Both the position numbers and the translations under genes were made by a program. Of a stretch of DNA of 64,000 nucleotides, positions 10,649-24,353 are shown piece after piece. The notes beneath the pieces are model-generated. The model saw only the letters and a program-made list of their open reading frames with translations, did not search any database and was not told the DNA's origin. This DNA comes from Sitta carolinensis (lineage: Eukaryota > Chordata > Aves > Passeriformes > Sittidae): NCBI GenBank assembly GCA_032173965.1, contig CM063292.1, positions 5,098,001 to 5,162,000 of the forward strand. Direction: 5' to 3'. Position 1 is the stretch's first letter. Each line of letters starts with the position of its first letter.

Positions 10649-13600
10649 GCTGAAGCTGTGGTTTATTAAAGTAAATTACTTTTAATTTTTTTTTTTTTGA
10701 GTTATTTATTGTTATGCTTTTTGCTCAGTTATCAAATTGGAAGCAAATGGTGGAAGAATTTGCTTTGCATGTAGATGAGAAAGGCTGAAACTACTACTCT
10801 TGGTACACTTTGTGTACAGTTTCCTTAAGCCCAAATGGCTAATCTTTCCATAATGAACTTGAGCATGTCTTTTCACACGAGTAGTTTCAGTGACTTTAGT
10901 GAGATTTCATGCATTAATAGGCGAGCAAGATTTTACCTTTGAGAGTACCAAATCCTTTTGGAAAAATCCTATAATGTTTAAGTAGAAAAGAAACCAAAGA
11001 ATTTATAGATTAATGACTCAAGCTTAAAGAACCTAAGGGAGGATTTTCATAGATTCTTTGAAACATCTGGTAACATTTTGCTTTAATGTTTTGTTTACAT
11101 GGGGTTAATAAACTGAGCAGCAGCAATAGAAATTGTAGGGAAGTAAGCAAAGTCTATGGGAAGAGGCAGTAGAAACCAGCCTTATTAACAGTCTATTAAG
11201 AAATAGCAGTTTGTAACACTTTATTAATGTTTTAATGGGCATATTAATAATTATTCCTCTTTATGAAGTATTTAAAGATGGAATTTCCATATAAAGCACA
11301 ATCATATATCCTGTCACATTTAAAGCAGGAATAGAAATTTTGTTCTGTGCTTTAGGGTTTGTCCAAGCATCAGTAAAATTGGTTCTCTTTCCTATTGTAT
11401 CTGCCAAATGTAATCAACCTAACCAAAAGAATGTGGTCTTTCTTGACCTATAAATATACTAAATATATTTTGTCTGACACTTGCAATTGTGACTTGGGCA
11501 TGTGCCCCATAAGACTGGCTGAGAAGGAGGGAGGTTACCTGCTTTCTGTTTAATTATCTTTTCCAGGTAATATCAGTTTCAATCAAAAGCTGTAACTCAC
11601 TAACATGGACCTAAGTTAGACTTTTGGAAGTGATATTTATTAGGAATAATCCAGCCCTGCAGGGTTTGGCCTTCTGTGGTGACACAAACAGTGCATTTCA
11701 AAATGGGCAAATGCAAACCAGGAAAAGCAGATCATATTTGAGAAGACTCTGCTCATATAAACTTGTTTGTTGGGGGAATTAAGTGTCAGTGATTTATTAT
11801 TCTGCTTGTGCAACACAGAGCACAGAACGATACGAGGCTGTCTGGGAAGTCTGCACAACTGCCATTGGAGGAGTGGGGCCTTTCCCCCCTCTCTCTTACA
11901 AGGATGAGCAGATGTTAAGCATCACTTCACTGTTTTATGATTGAGATTTATAAAGGCCAGCAATATGGATTGAGAAGGCTCTAGGTATGTTTTCTGTTAG
12001 AGGCTGATAAAAGAAATGAATGGCATCTGGAATTTTAAAGAAAACTAAAAATGGCTTCATTAAAAACAGCAGCCATAAGAGCAAAATTAACATGCAGAAC
12101 AGCAATGGCTGATTCCTGAAAGAATGTATCGATGGTGTTAGTGGTTATCAATGTATGGGAAAGGAGAACTTGATTTAAAACTATTGAATAGGGAACAGTG
12201 TATGAATCACTAGGAAAAAAAGGGAGTCGTTGGCTGTATTTTTGAAGTGTAAAAATTCAGACTACACGAGAACTTTTTTATAAGAGTGAAAATTCAAATA
12301 ACTTACCCCAATATCCTTTCCCCGACTAATAAATGTGCATGATTCCTTATAAGCAGGCAGTGAGTACAAGAAAGTATATTGCTAATTTTTCACTCTGTAA
12401 TGTTTCTAATCATTAATGGCCTTCATTATTATTCAGTTATTCTCTTTTAGAAAAGCCTGCCAGTTATGCCAAATTATGTAGGGATATATGAGATTCTATG
12501 GGTGTTTCTTCACCAGATACTAGAATGATAAGTCACTTCTTGTTCTTACAAAATGAGAAAAACGATTTGTTACAGATTCAGAGCTTTTTATGACTAGACA
12601 GTAACATCCCTAGCTGTACCTGCAAACACGAACTTTGGAACCACAGAATTATGAAATACAGACTCAAAATGAAATAAAACACTGCTCTTGGGTTTATAGT
12701 TTTCCCCAACTGTTTGGTGGAGAGCCCAAGCAATCTGTGATTAGCTTTGTCATAAAGACCAAATCTGTGGGCTTGTCTTTTGAACCTCTCCTACCACTTT
12801 CTAACCAGCCCAGTTGTTGGAATTCCTTTATGCTGTGAATTTTCATTTCCTCATTCACCAGCACATACCCTGTCAGATTCCTGGGGGCCTGATTTAAATG
12901 GTTATCAGTGTCACTGTGGCACACAGTCATTTTCTGGTGCCTGTTTTCTCCCTGGCTGAGGATGTACCATCCTTATTTGCTTAATAAATGGGCAGTTAAG
13001 GGTCTTCATTTTTATGCTTGCAGCACACTCATGTTTTATTATTATTTTATTCTTTCTATTTATAGATTTTGCATTAACATTTGATGAATTTTCCACCTAA
13101 ATGGCAATGCTTGATGTAATTCATATCTCTCTTAATATGTACAATTTGCATATATTATCCCAAGCAATGACCTAGTAAATTAATTAAATAAGCCTTGGTA
13201 ATAAGAATGACATATCTGAGCCTGTTTAGACAACAAAAGCCAATGTCTTACCAAAGCAATGCTCCTAAGAAAACACAGGACCCACCTCAGAACATCCTAT
13301 ATATTTAGTTCATCTCAACCTATGCTACAAAGACACGAATACCTTCAAAGAGTGAACCACTGTCTGAAATAAACTAGTTGAGGGTATTATTTTCAGTTCT
13401 TTTAATGAGCCCAAATCGTGAAGAACAAATCTTCCAATGAGTTGCATATGTTTTTTATTAATTTTGAGCCTAAAACCATTAATTATATCAATTACGTGAA
13501 AGCAACAGAGAAAGAATTGTAATTGCTTGCAGTGTTCAAGCCATGCTGCTGGCTATTCTTCCTTGAGAAGCTGCCACAAAACAACCATTTAAGAAAAGAG

Positions 13601-16125
13601 ACTTGCACACATTTAGAGTGATGGAGCAGGAGAGTTAAGAGAGTCTAGGTAGGTTTCTGTGTGTCTGCTTTGGCTGAAAACCATCAGGATAACTTCCATT
13701 AGTCCAGGTAACCCAGAAAGAGGCATCTTCTGAAAGCTACAGTGGGATCCATTTGATTGTGTAGCTTCCACAGGATTTACTGAGACAAGATAGTCATTAT
13801 GATTTATATCACTCCTGCAAGAAACTACCACCATATGACTTGAATAGTACTAGGGAAGTGTTTATTCCTTTAGTGATCATTCATTGTTAATATTAATTTA
13901 CTATGTTATTAAATCTTTCTGTTGTGGTAATGCTTTTGTTTTTCTTTTCTCACTGATTCATACTTATTGGACTTGATTCTGGTTTCTCACAGATTCTTAC
14001 TTTAGCTTCACAGGAGCTATTTGTGATTTACATTAATTTCATGCTATTAGAATTATTCCCAGCAATCTCATTGTGAGGTTTTTTTCCTGTCCTTACAATT
14101 GTTCTTTGCTTTCCCTTTGGCAACTACGGAAATGTTAGGTTTGCCTACAGAAGTTAATTATTTCAGACTAAACTTCTTGATTTTGATGGGAAAAAAGCTG
14201 TACAGAAGGGTGTACAATGGAGGCGTGATACCTGTGCCATATTGAGAAAATGTATTTGTACACTTATCCCAGTATAATTTTGTTTGGTGAAATAACTTGC
14301 TGGGTTCTTATTAGATTGTTGAATCTTCCAGCAATACTTTAAACCTTCACAGTTCCTTCATTGACTGGAAAGATATATTTATTCATTACCACTTATATTT
14401 GATGGATGTGACAATCTATTTCCCTGGGTGCTCTTGATAAAACTTAAACTAAAAATACAGTCAAGGAAAAATAGGTAACAACTCCTCAGAATTTCAGGGG
14501 AACTTCCCAAACACCCTTTGAAAGTCAGCATGTTGGGTGGTTTTTTTTTAACTTCTGCTTAATTCCACATGTAGAGCCAGTTTGCTTTAGAATCCAGTTC
14601 TCCTCAACCATCTAGATGAAGAGGCAGCTTCCTCTGGAAGGGAACAATCCCCCAGTCTATTTTATAGCAGAAGCAGAAGCTTTTCTACAGCTGAAATCCC
14701 CATATGGAGAACACTTGACTGCCAAATTTCTATCTATTACGTTGAATAGGATCCAGCATATGTGGCTCCCTTGATTGCTGTGCTGACCAAAATGTGCAAA
14801 GAGAAATGTGTTCTTTTAAACAGACAGCTCCTAAGACAATTTGGGCTTGAAGACTTGTAAAATTCAAGGTCCACCTGGATACATATGATTTTCAAGGGAA
14901 AAAGCCCTGAGCTCTTCCATTTTCTGCTCCTGGTAAGGCACAGAGCCTACCAGAGAGCAAAGCAGTTGCAGCATTCTGCACTAGCCAATTTCTCTAGTTC
15001 ATTTCAAAGTAATTAAGCTGCTTCTTTTATCCTTCACTTTGATTCTTTGATGACAAAACCAGGTTTCTAACTCCTGACTGCTGGTAGGGTCCATCCTCTG
15101 TTCCATCCAGGGGAAAGGATTATGTTAGACAGATGGCACCAGGGCACTTGGGTGCAGATGGCCAAAAATTGCCACGTTATGGACAGATCAATGCAGAACT
15201 GCAAAGAAAGTTGGATGCCAAACCTACCCAAGAAAGAGTGGATACCTGTGGGCAGCTGACCTTCACCTGTATTTGTACTTGAGGCATTTGGTTGTAGCTG
15301 GGTCTGTTCAGTCTTCACACACACCTTTGGTCATTTTAGACTGGGCCACTGGGCTGATCAGCTGTACTGACTGGAAGAACTTGCCTTGTTCTGTTATCTC
15401 TGAACCCTCCTTACAAGGTCTCTGAGCTGATGGTGAAAGCAACTCAGAAACAATGTCTTAACTAGAATTTAATAAGAAATGCAACCTGTTGCAGCAACAA
15501 CTTTATGTAGTTAGGGAAACCTCTGTGGTCAGTTAATTGCTGGCTCTGGTTTGGGAGGATTCCTGCATGTTGGCATCTGTACACGCCAGTTATTTCAGAG
15601 GAACAGAGTAATCCAAGAAGATTCAAGCAAGTCGCTCCAGCAGAGCACCTGGCATATTGTCCCTCTGCACCTCGTTGCTGTCACTGTATGTGTCCAATGT
15701 GTGGGGGTCCAGCACTGGGTTAAGCAGTTGCTCTCACTCAGGTAACAAACCCTGCCTGCACAGCAGCACCTGAAAGGTTTAAGCTCCCTGTTGATTTTAG
15801 GGATTGGGTTGAGGCCTGGAAGACATTGAACCAGATAGGTACCTAAGTTGAGATCAGTGTGTCAGCCAGGAGCAAAGAGGCTGCCTGTGACTCAGCTCTA
15901 GTCATTAGAACATGACTGTCCCAGTTCCTGACCAGTACAGAGATGGGGGGACAGCATTCTCCTTTATTGCTACTCCATTTATAGTGCCAGGTTTATGGAA
16001 AGTCTTTGAGAGTCAGTGGGACGCAGGCATTTAACCTGCTTAAGTACTTTTGTAAATCCCTTTGGATGCCAGCCTAGACTAGGGGGCATGGAGAGCTTTA
16101 CATTTTCAAAGGCAAAGTAAGGACA
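10649..16125. other. Unassigned AT-rich non-coding DNA
   Basis: No gene, RNA or mobile element recognised on either strand over 5.5 kb. The sequence is AT-rich and free of tandem repeats apart from short T runs near 10690 and 14540. Open frames are short. Confidence 0.6.
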
Positions 16126-16235
16126 TTAAATAATTAACCCCTACAATATTTCTGTGATCTGTTACCATCTATATGGACGAGGAGACTGAAATGAAGGAAT
16201 TAAGGTTGCATGGAGATGTACAGAAATATGGGATC
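16126..16235 (+). mobile_element. Possible MIR-type SINE remnant
   Basis: The order 'ACCCCTACAATATTTCTG', then 'GGACGAGGAGACTGAAATG', then 'GGAATTAAGGTTGCATGG' resembles the 3' half of MIR SINEs (a count-table region, then GATGAGGAAACTGAGGC, then a GGTTAAGTGACTTG-like phrase). Similarity is low and no tRNA-like head is visible. Chance resemblance is possible. Confidence 0.3.
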
Positions 16236-19200
16236 TCTTGATTATCAACCCTACAGTTATTTCCTTCCTGATATTCTGCCTTACTGTTATTTGTAGATGA
16301 TTAAAGTTGGATCCATAGACTTCCTGCACAAATGAAGTCTCAGCTCTGACTCACCTGCCATCCTATTAAGAAAATATAATAGAAAATGAGGACATATCCC
16401 GTGTGTTTTCTCAGGTTTCAATTGTTTCCAGAGGCTCAGGCAGCATGGAAAAGTGGTTAGTAATGCACCAATATTGAACAAAATCTTTCACAAACCATGT
16501 GTCGCTGAAGGATTGCTTTTTGATATGATGTGCAAAAACCTTTTTTTTTCCTTCCTTTTATTTTTTTAATCTGCCTGACTCCATTTACTGGATCTCTACA
16601 ATAAGGATGTGAGTTGGAGGATTTAGGTACAAAGAGGAGAGCAGCAGTTGTATGTCAGGTTTTTTTAGGTGGAGAGGTGATGTGATTAGACAGATGACAG
16701 CTGGAAACAAGTTTTGAACCTCTCTGCATTCTGGATTGGCAGCATTGCCCCAGTGTGCTGCGGTCTGGTGGTTTGGAGGAAGACTGGAGTTAAGCAATGA
16801 CCAGGACTTCATCTGAGGTGCTCTGGGGAGTGGCTGCACTGGGGAGCCCTGTGCATTGAGAGTGGGTGACAAGGCCTCTCTGGAAAGGTTATAAGTGAAG
16901 ATCAGAGAAAAACTGCAGAGATAAAGGACTGCACCTTCCATGGTGGGTGTTCTGCAGACACCAGCAGTAAAGTCACTCAGTAGCATGTGGTGCTGGCCAG
17001 CCCTGCTCTGCCAGTAGTGTGTGTGGGATGGCTCTTCTCCTCAGCAGAATATACCCCATATGGCTAAGCCCTAGAAAATGTGATAAATCCCATGTGCCTC
17101 AAAGGTAGATATCAGCCATGGTAGGCACCTACAGAGATCAAAACCATGGGAGAAATCCCACTGTGAAATTGTGAGTTGCCATTGCACAGTGGATCAGGAA
17201 ATCTGTCCAGTCGTGTGCAGGGACTGGGTCCATCCCTCAGCTTGCAGAAGCAAATCCCAGGTCCAGAAGTATCTCCAGTCACTGTGCAAGCAGTTTAAAG
17301 ATATGGTTGGATCTAACCCAAATTCACTGTCAGCATTTATATTAGAAATTATTAAGTCAAAGACTCTTCAGGAGGAGGGAAATTCAGTTTTCCTCTCATT
17401 TTCAGGATACCTAACAGATTGAAATAACCCAGTAAAAGACTTCCTTAGAGAAGGAAATCAGAGTTCAGTATGTGTCCTGCGTAGTCTTGAGCTTTAAATA
17501 AATTAATCAGTGCTGCATGAATATTCATTGAGCAGAGATGTGAGGAGCAAAGCTAGACAGAACTTAAGAAACATATTTGTTAATTTTATTTTCATAAATT
17601 ATTATAATTTCATAGTTTTACTCTATTTTTTTGTTAGCATTTGAGTCTTAAAATGCTTTATGACTAATTTTTACTCCTGGTAATGATATTTTTGATGTTT
17701 TAGCTTAAAGGGCACCTTAAGACTTTTGGAATTAATTATTTTTTAATAGTTTTTTGCAAAGCCTTCATTTTCTGGGCACTACACATCTAGGAGAGAGTTT
17801 CTGTCCTGAAGGATGACCCTGAAGACTCTGGTGGTACAGTCCAGTAGTAGCAGAAACAGAATTGGGTCCCAGTCCATTTCTCTAAGCACAGTGCCATGCT
17901 GTGTTCCACTTGGAGAGCTCATGTTTCTTTAGTTCTTGCTAATTTTTCTTGGTATGTTGCAGGCATGGTACTATTCCTGGTCTGCAAGATTCAGGAGGTT
18001 TATTTTTCAGCTTTGTCAGTTCTGCTCTTGCTGCTCATTCAGCCTGGAAAGTCATTTCCCTAAGGATCTGTGGACTAATTTTGGATTCAGAAAGCTTGGA
18101 TTTCTCCAAAAATTGCTCCCCCTACCTATTTTTCCCAATTCTTATTCTTTCCCCTCTTGGACTCACATTTGCCCAGGAGAACCAGAGAAAGTTGGCTTTT
18201 TCTGAGCCATCTGTGCAACATAGATAATGCTGTCATCAAGACACTTGCAGGATTGCATCGCATTTCATCACCTAGAGAGTGTCTGCTCAGTGTACATCCT
18301 GTGCTGTGTTGTCAGCTGCAGGCACATGACCTCACTGGACTTTAAATGCTTGCAAAATAGGATCAGGAAATATCCTTGTGGTTTTCTCAATGTGGAAGCC
18401 CTTTCACAACATCTGAAGAGGTCAGCAACTTTCAGTTGTGCATCCTAAAAATAATTGTTTAAAAGAGCAGAGGTGTGATGACAGGATATTAGTTTAAATT
18501 CATTAATTTTTTTCAGCGATAGACAATAGTGACTTTCCTGGCTGCACTGAAATCAGTGGCAGAACTTCCAGTGACTTTATGAGTCGGGAATACACTGGTG
18601 TAGTCTTAACCACTTGAAAGGTTGACAGCTAGTAAGAACCAATATCAATTTCTCAAATATTAGTAATATAAATATAAATAAGTTTTACCATAAAAAATAA
18701 CATGCAAATGGATTCCTTACTTTCAGTTGTGAGCTCAAATGATCCTAATATTCAAATGTACTGCAGGATTTATAAGCAGTGGAGTAGGACTTTGGGAAAG
18801 TTATGGCTGGTATTTGAGAGCTGTAACATTTACAAACACAAAATGAACAGACCCATATATTTTTATGCTTGCCATTCCAGACCCTTGAAACTTATCTCAA
18901 AGGTTATGAGACAAGGGACTGAAAATGATTCTATTACACAATTGCTGCAGGGAGTTGCTGAGCACGGTAATTAATTGCTGGTGTATTCATTTGCGGCAGG
19001 AGGAGCAGCAGAAGGAAAATATCTCATTGAATTTGGAATTGTATTTATTCATGTATGCACTGTGGTGTTACAGCACAATTATTATCTGACACATTGGAAG
19101 CAGACTTGTGCTCCATTAGTTGCTGGAGCTATGTGCTATTATTGGATGATCTGCTACAAAAATGCACAAAACATTTATTTTGAGAGATGCAGTCAGGATT

Positions 19201-20625
19201 ATAATTGATGCCTCACAGATCTGAGCCTGGCATTCTCCAAACCCAGCCAGAGAAATAAGAAGCTCAGTTTGGCATCCTCAGGCCCCAAAAACACTGAGGT
19301 GTCTCCAGGGGTGATGGAAGCAAAGGTTGGGCTCCCAGATCAGCATCTCCAGCGAGGAACTCGGAGTTTTTATCTGCCTGGAAGGAGGGGCAAAGCCAGC
19401 CTGTGCTCCTTTCCAGTTTCCAGTGCAGTGCTGGCACCAATCCACAGGCAGCTGCTCATCCAGCATTCCTGGCTAGAGGATCATTTCAGCAGCTATATAA
19501 TATGTCAGCCAAGATGAAGCAAGAAGAAGAAGGAAAGTGGAGTTTTGAAGTTAAACCCAAGAAAATAAAAATTGCAGGCAGCTGTAGTGTGGCAATGGCT
19601 GCTGGTGAGGGTAATAGTTTATTCAGTGATTCTGCTGCATAGTTTTTTTGTAAAACCTCACAAATCCTATGCCAAGACTTTTCCCCTGAATTGTTCATTA
19701 TTGTTTGTATGAAGCTTGTGAAAGCTGACATGACAACAGCTCATGTGAAGGTTAATGCTTTGGACAGCTTCTAAAAGAGTAAATATGGAGTGAATACTAA
19801 CTGTGGTGCTGTGCCAGTGTCACCCACCCAGGAATGAGGGAAATACTCTGTGCTTTGCACACATTAACCAGTGCTCAGCTGTAATTCCAGCCCCACCAAG
19901 CTCAGCCGTGGACAGTGTTGTGGAAGAGCAGAGGTGGGATGTGCACGATCTGACCACACTCCAGATGCTGAATCCAGGAAGATTCACCTGGATATCCCAC
20001 CCTGCCACAGAAGGCAGTGGGCCCAGGCTCTTCCCATGCCCATCTTTCATCCACAGCATTGTCCCTGAGGGTAGTGAAGAGCTCCCTCGAGTCCTGGTGC
20101 TGCAAAGAGCAGTGCCCAGCCCCGAGGAGCCTCAGGGGTGCCAGCTGGGTGGCTTCTAGGGCGAGGTTGTTTTACACAAAGGAGTAGGAGAATCAGGTTT
20201 GGAATGCTTGCTCCTGAAGATTTAAAAAATAAACCAACAGCTTCCTCTAGGCCTTCTAGACAAACAGCCAAAATGAATGTGAAGTTCACCTCTCCATCCT
20301 CTCAGTCTGATGAAAGAAACAAATGGAAGCGATGACAGGATTATACTACTCTATTAATATGACAGATTTTAATTTGTGCTAAGAAAGGAACCTCATTCAC
20401 TGCTTTATTACTTTCAGAAATTCTAAAATCAATGCAAGGTATGCCATAAACATCATTCTTGGCAGGCACTCATTGAGGTGAACATATAACTCAAAGATAG
20501 CTTGAGCTGAATTCTGACCAATTTAGCTAGTAATAAGCAAGGCGATAAGAACATTAAAAAGAAGAGACAGTAACAGAGTTAGGAACAGATGGTAGCCATA
20601 AATAATGCTGAAATAATAATAATAT
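16236..20625. other. Unassigned non-coding DNA
   Basis: No gene recognised. Between 18702 and 19208 one plus-strand frame has a single stop in about 168 codons, which is noted as a finding. The segment around 18960-19215 is free of recognised repeats. Confidence 0.55.
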
Positions 20626-20700
20626 TTTAAATTTATATATGATGCCTTTCAGTCTGGAAATTCCCACAATGCTTTACAAAACTGAATTTAAAACAAACTT
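20626..20700 (+). mobile_element. Possible amniote MIR-like SINE remnant
   Basis: The phrase GATGCCTTTCAGTCTGG followed by CACAATGCTTTACAAAAC resembles the 'CCTTTCATC...CAAAGCGCTTTACAAA' block of old amniote MIR-like SINEs. The sequence to the right does not continue clearly into the expected 3' part, so the element is truncated or the match is partial. Confidence 0.35.
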
Positions 20701-23700
20701 AAACAGGAATGCACCACTTCTGGTGTGAAATATGACAGTTGTTTGAGAGCCCAAGCAATGCCAAGTCGTTTAGGACAAGAAGAGAATAAGAATTTCAGTT
20801 CACTGCTGTTGCACTAAAAGCTTGAGTTAAATTTTATTTCTTTCCTCTCTTCTAATCTATTTAATCTATCATCACTGGTAGCATCTGGATATTCTGCTGT
20901 AATACATTGCTACTATCCATAAAGAACACTCTCTTTACTCTTAATGATATCAGATGCACTGTTGACTTTATTTATTGAAAGCTCTAAATGATCAGCAATT
21001 TGGCATTCTCCAATGGAAAAAAAATTAAAAATTTTTAAAAATTACATTCTCAGCAAAAATATCTCCCAAGGCCAAGTAGCAACAGTAGTTAGCATGTCCT
21101 CGTGTAGGGAATATTAACTCCCATGTCAGTCTGAATTCTGAAACCCTTGTCTTTCCCTGCAGAACATAATTGCTCCTTCCAAACACTTATGTAGCTCAGC
21201 CCAACTTGAGGCTGTCTTCTGATCTCAGATAAACCCAGGCAATCCTTCTGGATTTAGTGGGATTATGCCAACATGAGTGAAACTAAAATTTACCCCACAG
21301 TATAGGACAGCTGATAGGTGCATAAGGCACCATGTGATGTTTGAAAGGCTGCAATGGAAAAGTGCTGGAGGATAAGAAGGAAAAACCATGTGCTGTGTAC
21401 ACAGAGCAATGGAAACTATTTAAAGCAGCTCCAGCCTCAAATATTCTCTGTAGTCACTTCACAAGGAGAAAGATGTTACATGATAGTCTTGAGTGATTAG
21501 GTTCTGCATTGTAGAAACAGTATAGAATAGAAAATATTGAATGCTTCTGAGTGATGAATGACACAATCTCTTTGGAGGAATGATGAATAAAAGTCAAAAA
21601 GTGATGTTGGTTAAAATTAATTGATCTTTAATACTTTCCCATTCAGGTCTGTAGGAGTCATAGCCAGTGTTTTCCACTTCCAAGCTCACACTTTCAATAA
21701 TGGCTCCTCCAAGGACTCTATGTCAGATGAGCTCTACATCAAGCTTGTGGCAACTGTCCCAGAAACAGAATGACTGTTCTACTGGATACCCTGGAATACT
21801 GCAGCATTTCTTGAAAATGGGGTGTTCCCTTGGAAAAACAGAAAAAAAAGTTGGAGGCAGGGCTCTATCTAAAATCAACTTTTTAACCCTTCTTGGAAGC
21901 TACACTAGCTTGCACTCTTTGAACTATTGTGCCTCTCTAAAAGTGGGCTGGATTTGTCATTCACAGATTCCTGTGCTGGCCCTCCACATTGTTGTACTCT
22001 GAGAGCCATTTGTTAAAATATACTGGGTAAAATAAAATGTCCCATAAATTGGCAGAATTTAAGTTGGTTTCCACTGGATCCAAGTTCACTTCTACTGTGT
22101 TGTGGTTAAACAGTGTGGGGTTTTGAATGGGAAAGCAAGAAGACAATACAGAAATTAAATTATTCATGCCAGCAGGATGTGTATATAAGCATACACACAC
22201 CTTCATGGATGGACTCACTACTGGTATCAGGGACTGCTGCAATATTTAAAAGGTTTCTTAATTTTAGACCTACCTTTCTGAGACATTGGGCAGCCTCCTG
22301 TTCATTTGTTATTTTATGGCACAGTGGATTGGCTTCCTGGTTTTTCTTTTGTGGTTGCATATCAGCAATACACCAGCCTTCAGCTGCAAGTTTAATTTAA
22401 AGTTTTTATTTCTAAACCACAGGATTGATGCCATTGGAGTTGATACTCTGATTTCATGAGGTCACCATCTCATAGCCTTGGAGCTGATGCCAGGAAGGTG
22501 TGGTGGACAAGGACTGTCCATGCAGGCTCTGGACAGAGAGCCTGGTGACCTCAGGCTGGTGATCCTCGTGCTGGGGCCATGTCCGTGTGTGAGGGACCCT
22601 TATCACTGCTGCAGGAGAGCCTGAGCTTTGAGTGCTCATCTCCCCAGCACCACACAGGGCCAGGCAGCTGGCACCTTGCACCCAGCTCCCAGCTGGGAGC
22701 TCAGGAGCCCTCCTGCTCTGGTGTGGGCAGGGTCTGGTGACAGCCTTGCTGTGATGCACAATGCTCCACAGCACTGGCCCTGTGTGCCAGACTCCTCTGA
22801 CTACACAGACTCCCTTGGGGATCCTGATTTCTTTGAACTTCTTATTTCTCTTCTCACCTGAGCTGAGGCAGGAGGAAGAGAAAGATGTGTTTAGTTTATT
22901 CTTCCTGTCTCTAGTCTACCTTTCAGGCCTGTCAGTGTGGAAAGATACTCAAATACTAAATTTGTATGAAAACATAGGCACCAAAAACTTCCATTTTACG
23001 GTGCATTTTAGTCTAGCTTATAAGAAATGGGTCATTCAGTAGCCTGCTTGCTGAGTATTGTGTTGGTTGTGTTTTGTCCACAGCCTTATCTTTTCCACAC
23101 AGACTTCCAGTTTTTAGGAAACTGGTTTGCAGGTCAATCTGCAGGTACCTGAATATTTCTGTCTGTTTTAAAACCTCAGTACCAGCTAGAATTAAGAAGA
23201 AAGTCTGAACACTAAAATACACTACTGCTAACTTAATCACTTTATATAAATTCCCTTTGGATGATCTCTTTTGTCCCTCTTCTGGAGGTGACATTTGTTC
23301 TCGCAGTCTGTGGTGAGACCACAGTGAGCTGGCTGACCACAGGAACTGCTGCACCTCTCTGCTCACTGCAGATTAGGAGCATGGGAGGCATCTCCAGCTT
23401 CTCTTTTCTTTTTTGTCCCCCCTATGTCTAACGTGGAGAATAACTGAGAAAGGACAAGGCTGAGATATTTCCTGAATGTTGCCTTGTGCCTTGCCCTGCA
23501 TGGAGCACAGAGGAGGCGGAGAGAGAGGATGAAAAGAGCTGTGGGACAAACTTGGCTCTTGTGCCACTGCTCAGAAAACAGAGAATCGATGGAGATCAGG
23601 GCTTCAAAACACCCAGGTTGGGGGAGGCAGGGCTGACAGCTTTTTCTGCACCAACCTGTGAAATTTTTGCTGCTCCATATGATTTCTGTTTCTGTCTAGA

Positions 23701-24353
23701 AAAGTCTTTTTTACAGTAGGAAAAGCATCCTGTAAATATTCTGTATTTAATATTTTGCTAGAGTTTATTTAGTATGCTGAACTTAGATCAATAAAATGAG
23801 GAGAAGGAGGGAAAATACCCCAAGATAAAAGAGACTCAGAGTGCTGTGCATTCCAGAATAAACACAGCACTCCTTGACGTGGTACAGGCACTGTTTGTGC
23901 CTGGCTTCCCTACAGGGGTTCTTGCACATCCAGTAACTTTGTTTGTATTTTGTAAATTAGCAGATGGCTCTTTGATACAAAGGAGAATATGTTCCCACAT
24001 CAGATCCAGTATCTCTCTTCCTCTTTTTCCCCTCCTATGATACTAAACAAATCACAGAAGACACAAACACAATTGCCAAAAGTAAGGCAGAGATGGAGCA
24101 AAGAAAATATATGTGTACGCTAACTGTAAAGTTCAATTGATACTGACTGCAGTAAAACAAAGAATATCACTGATACTCAAATTTCCACCATTTCTGAGCT
24201 CCAGGGACCTAGGTACAGCCAGCTCATTTTGTACAACCCTTTTCTCTGTTTCCTTCCTGCAGGAGTTGCCTAAATCTCATCAGATGGGGGAATTACTCAG
24301 GAAAGAGTCACTGCTGATAGAGGGGAATAATTTTCTACCTGTCATGTAACCAT
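20701..24353. other. Unassigned non-coding DNA
   Basis: No gene recognised. AT-rich to about 22440, then a GC-richer 350-base patch (22440-22800) containing an 18-bp perfect palindrome. Open frames in that patch are short and overlap on both strands. Confidence 0.55.
22684..22701. repeat. 18-bp perfect palindrome
   Basis: AGCTCCCAGCTGGGAGCT is its own reverse complement and is centred on CAGCTG, an E-box core. One such palindrome is not far from chance expectation in 64 kb. Confidence 0.85.
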
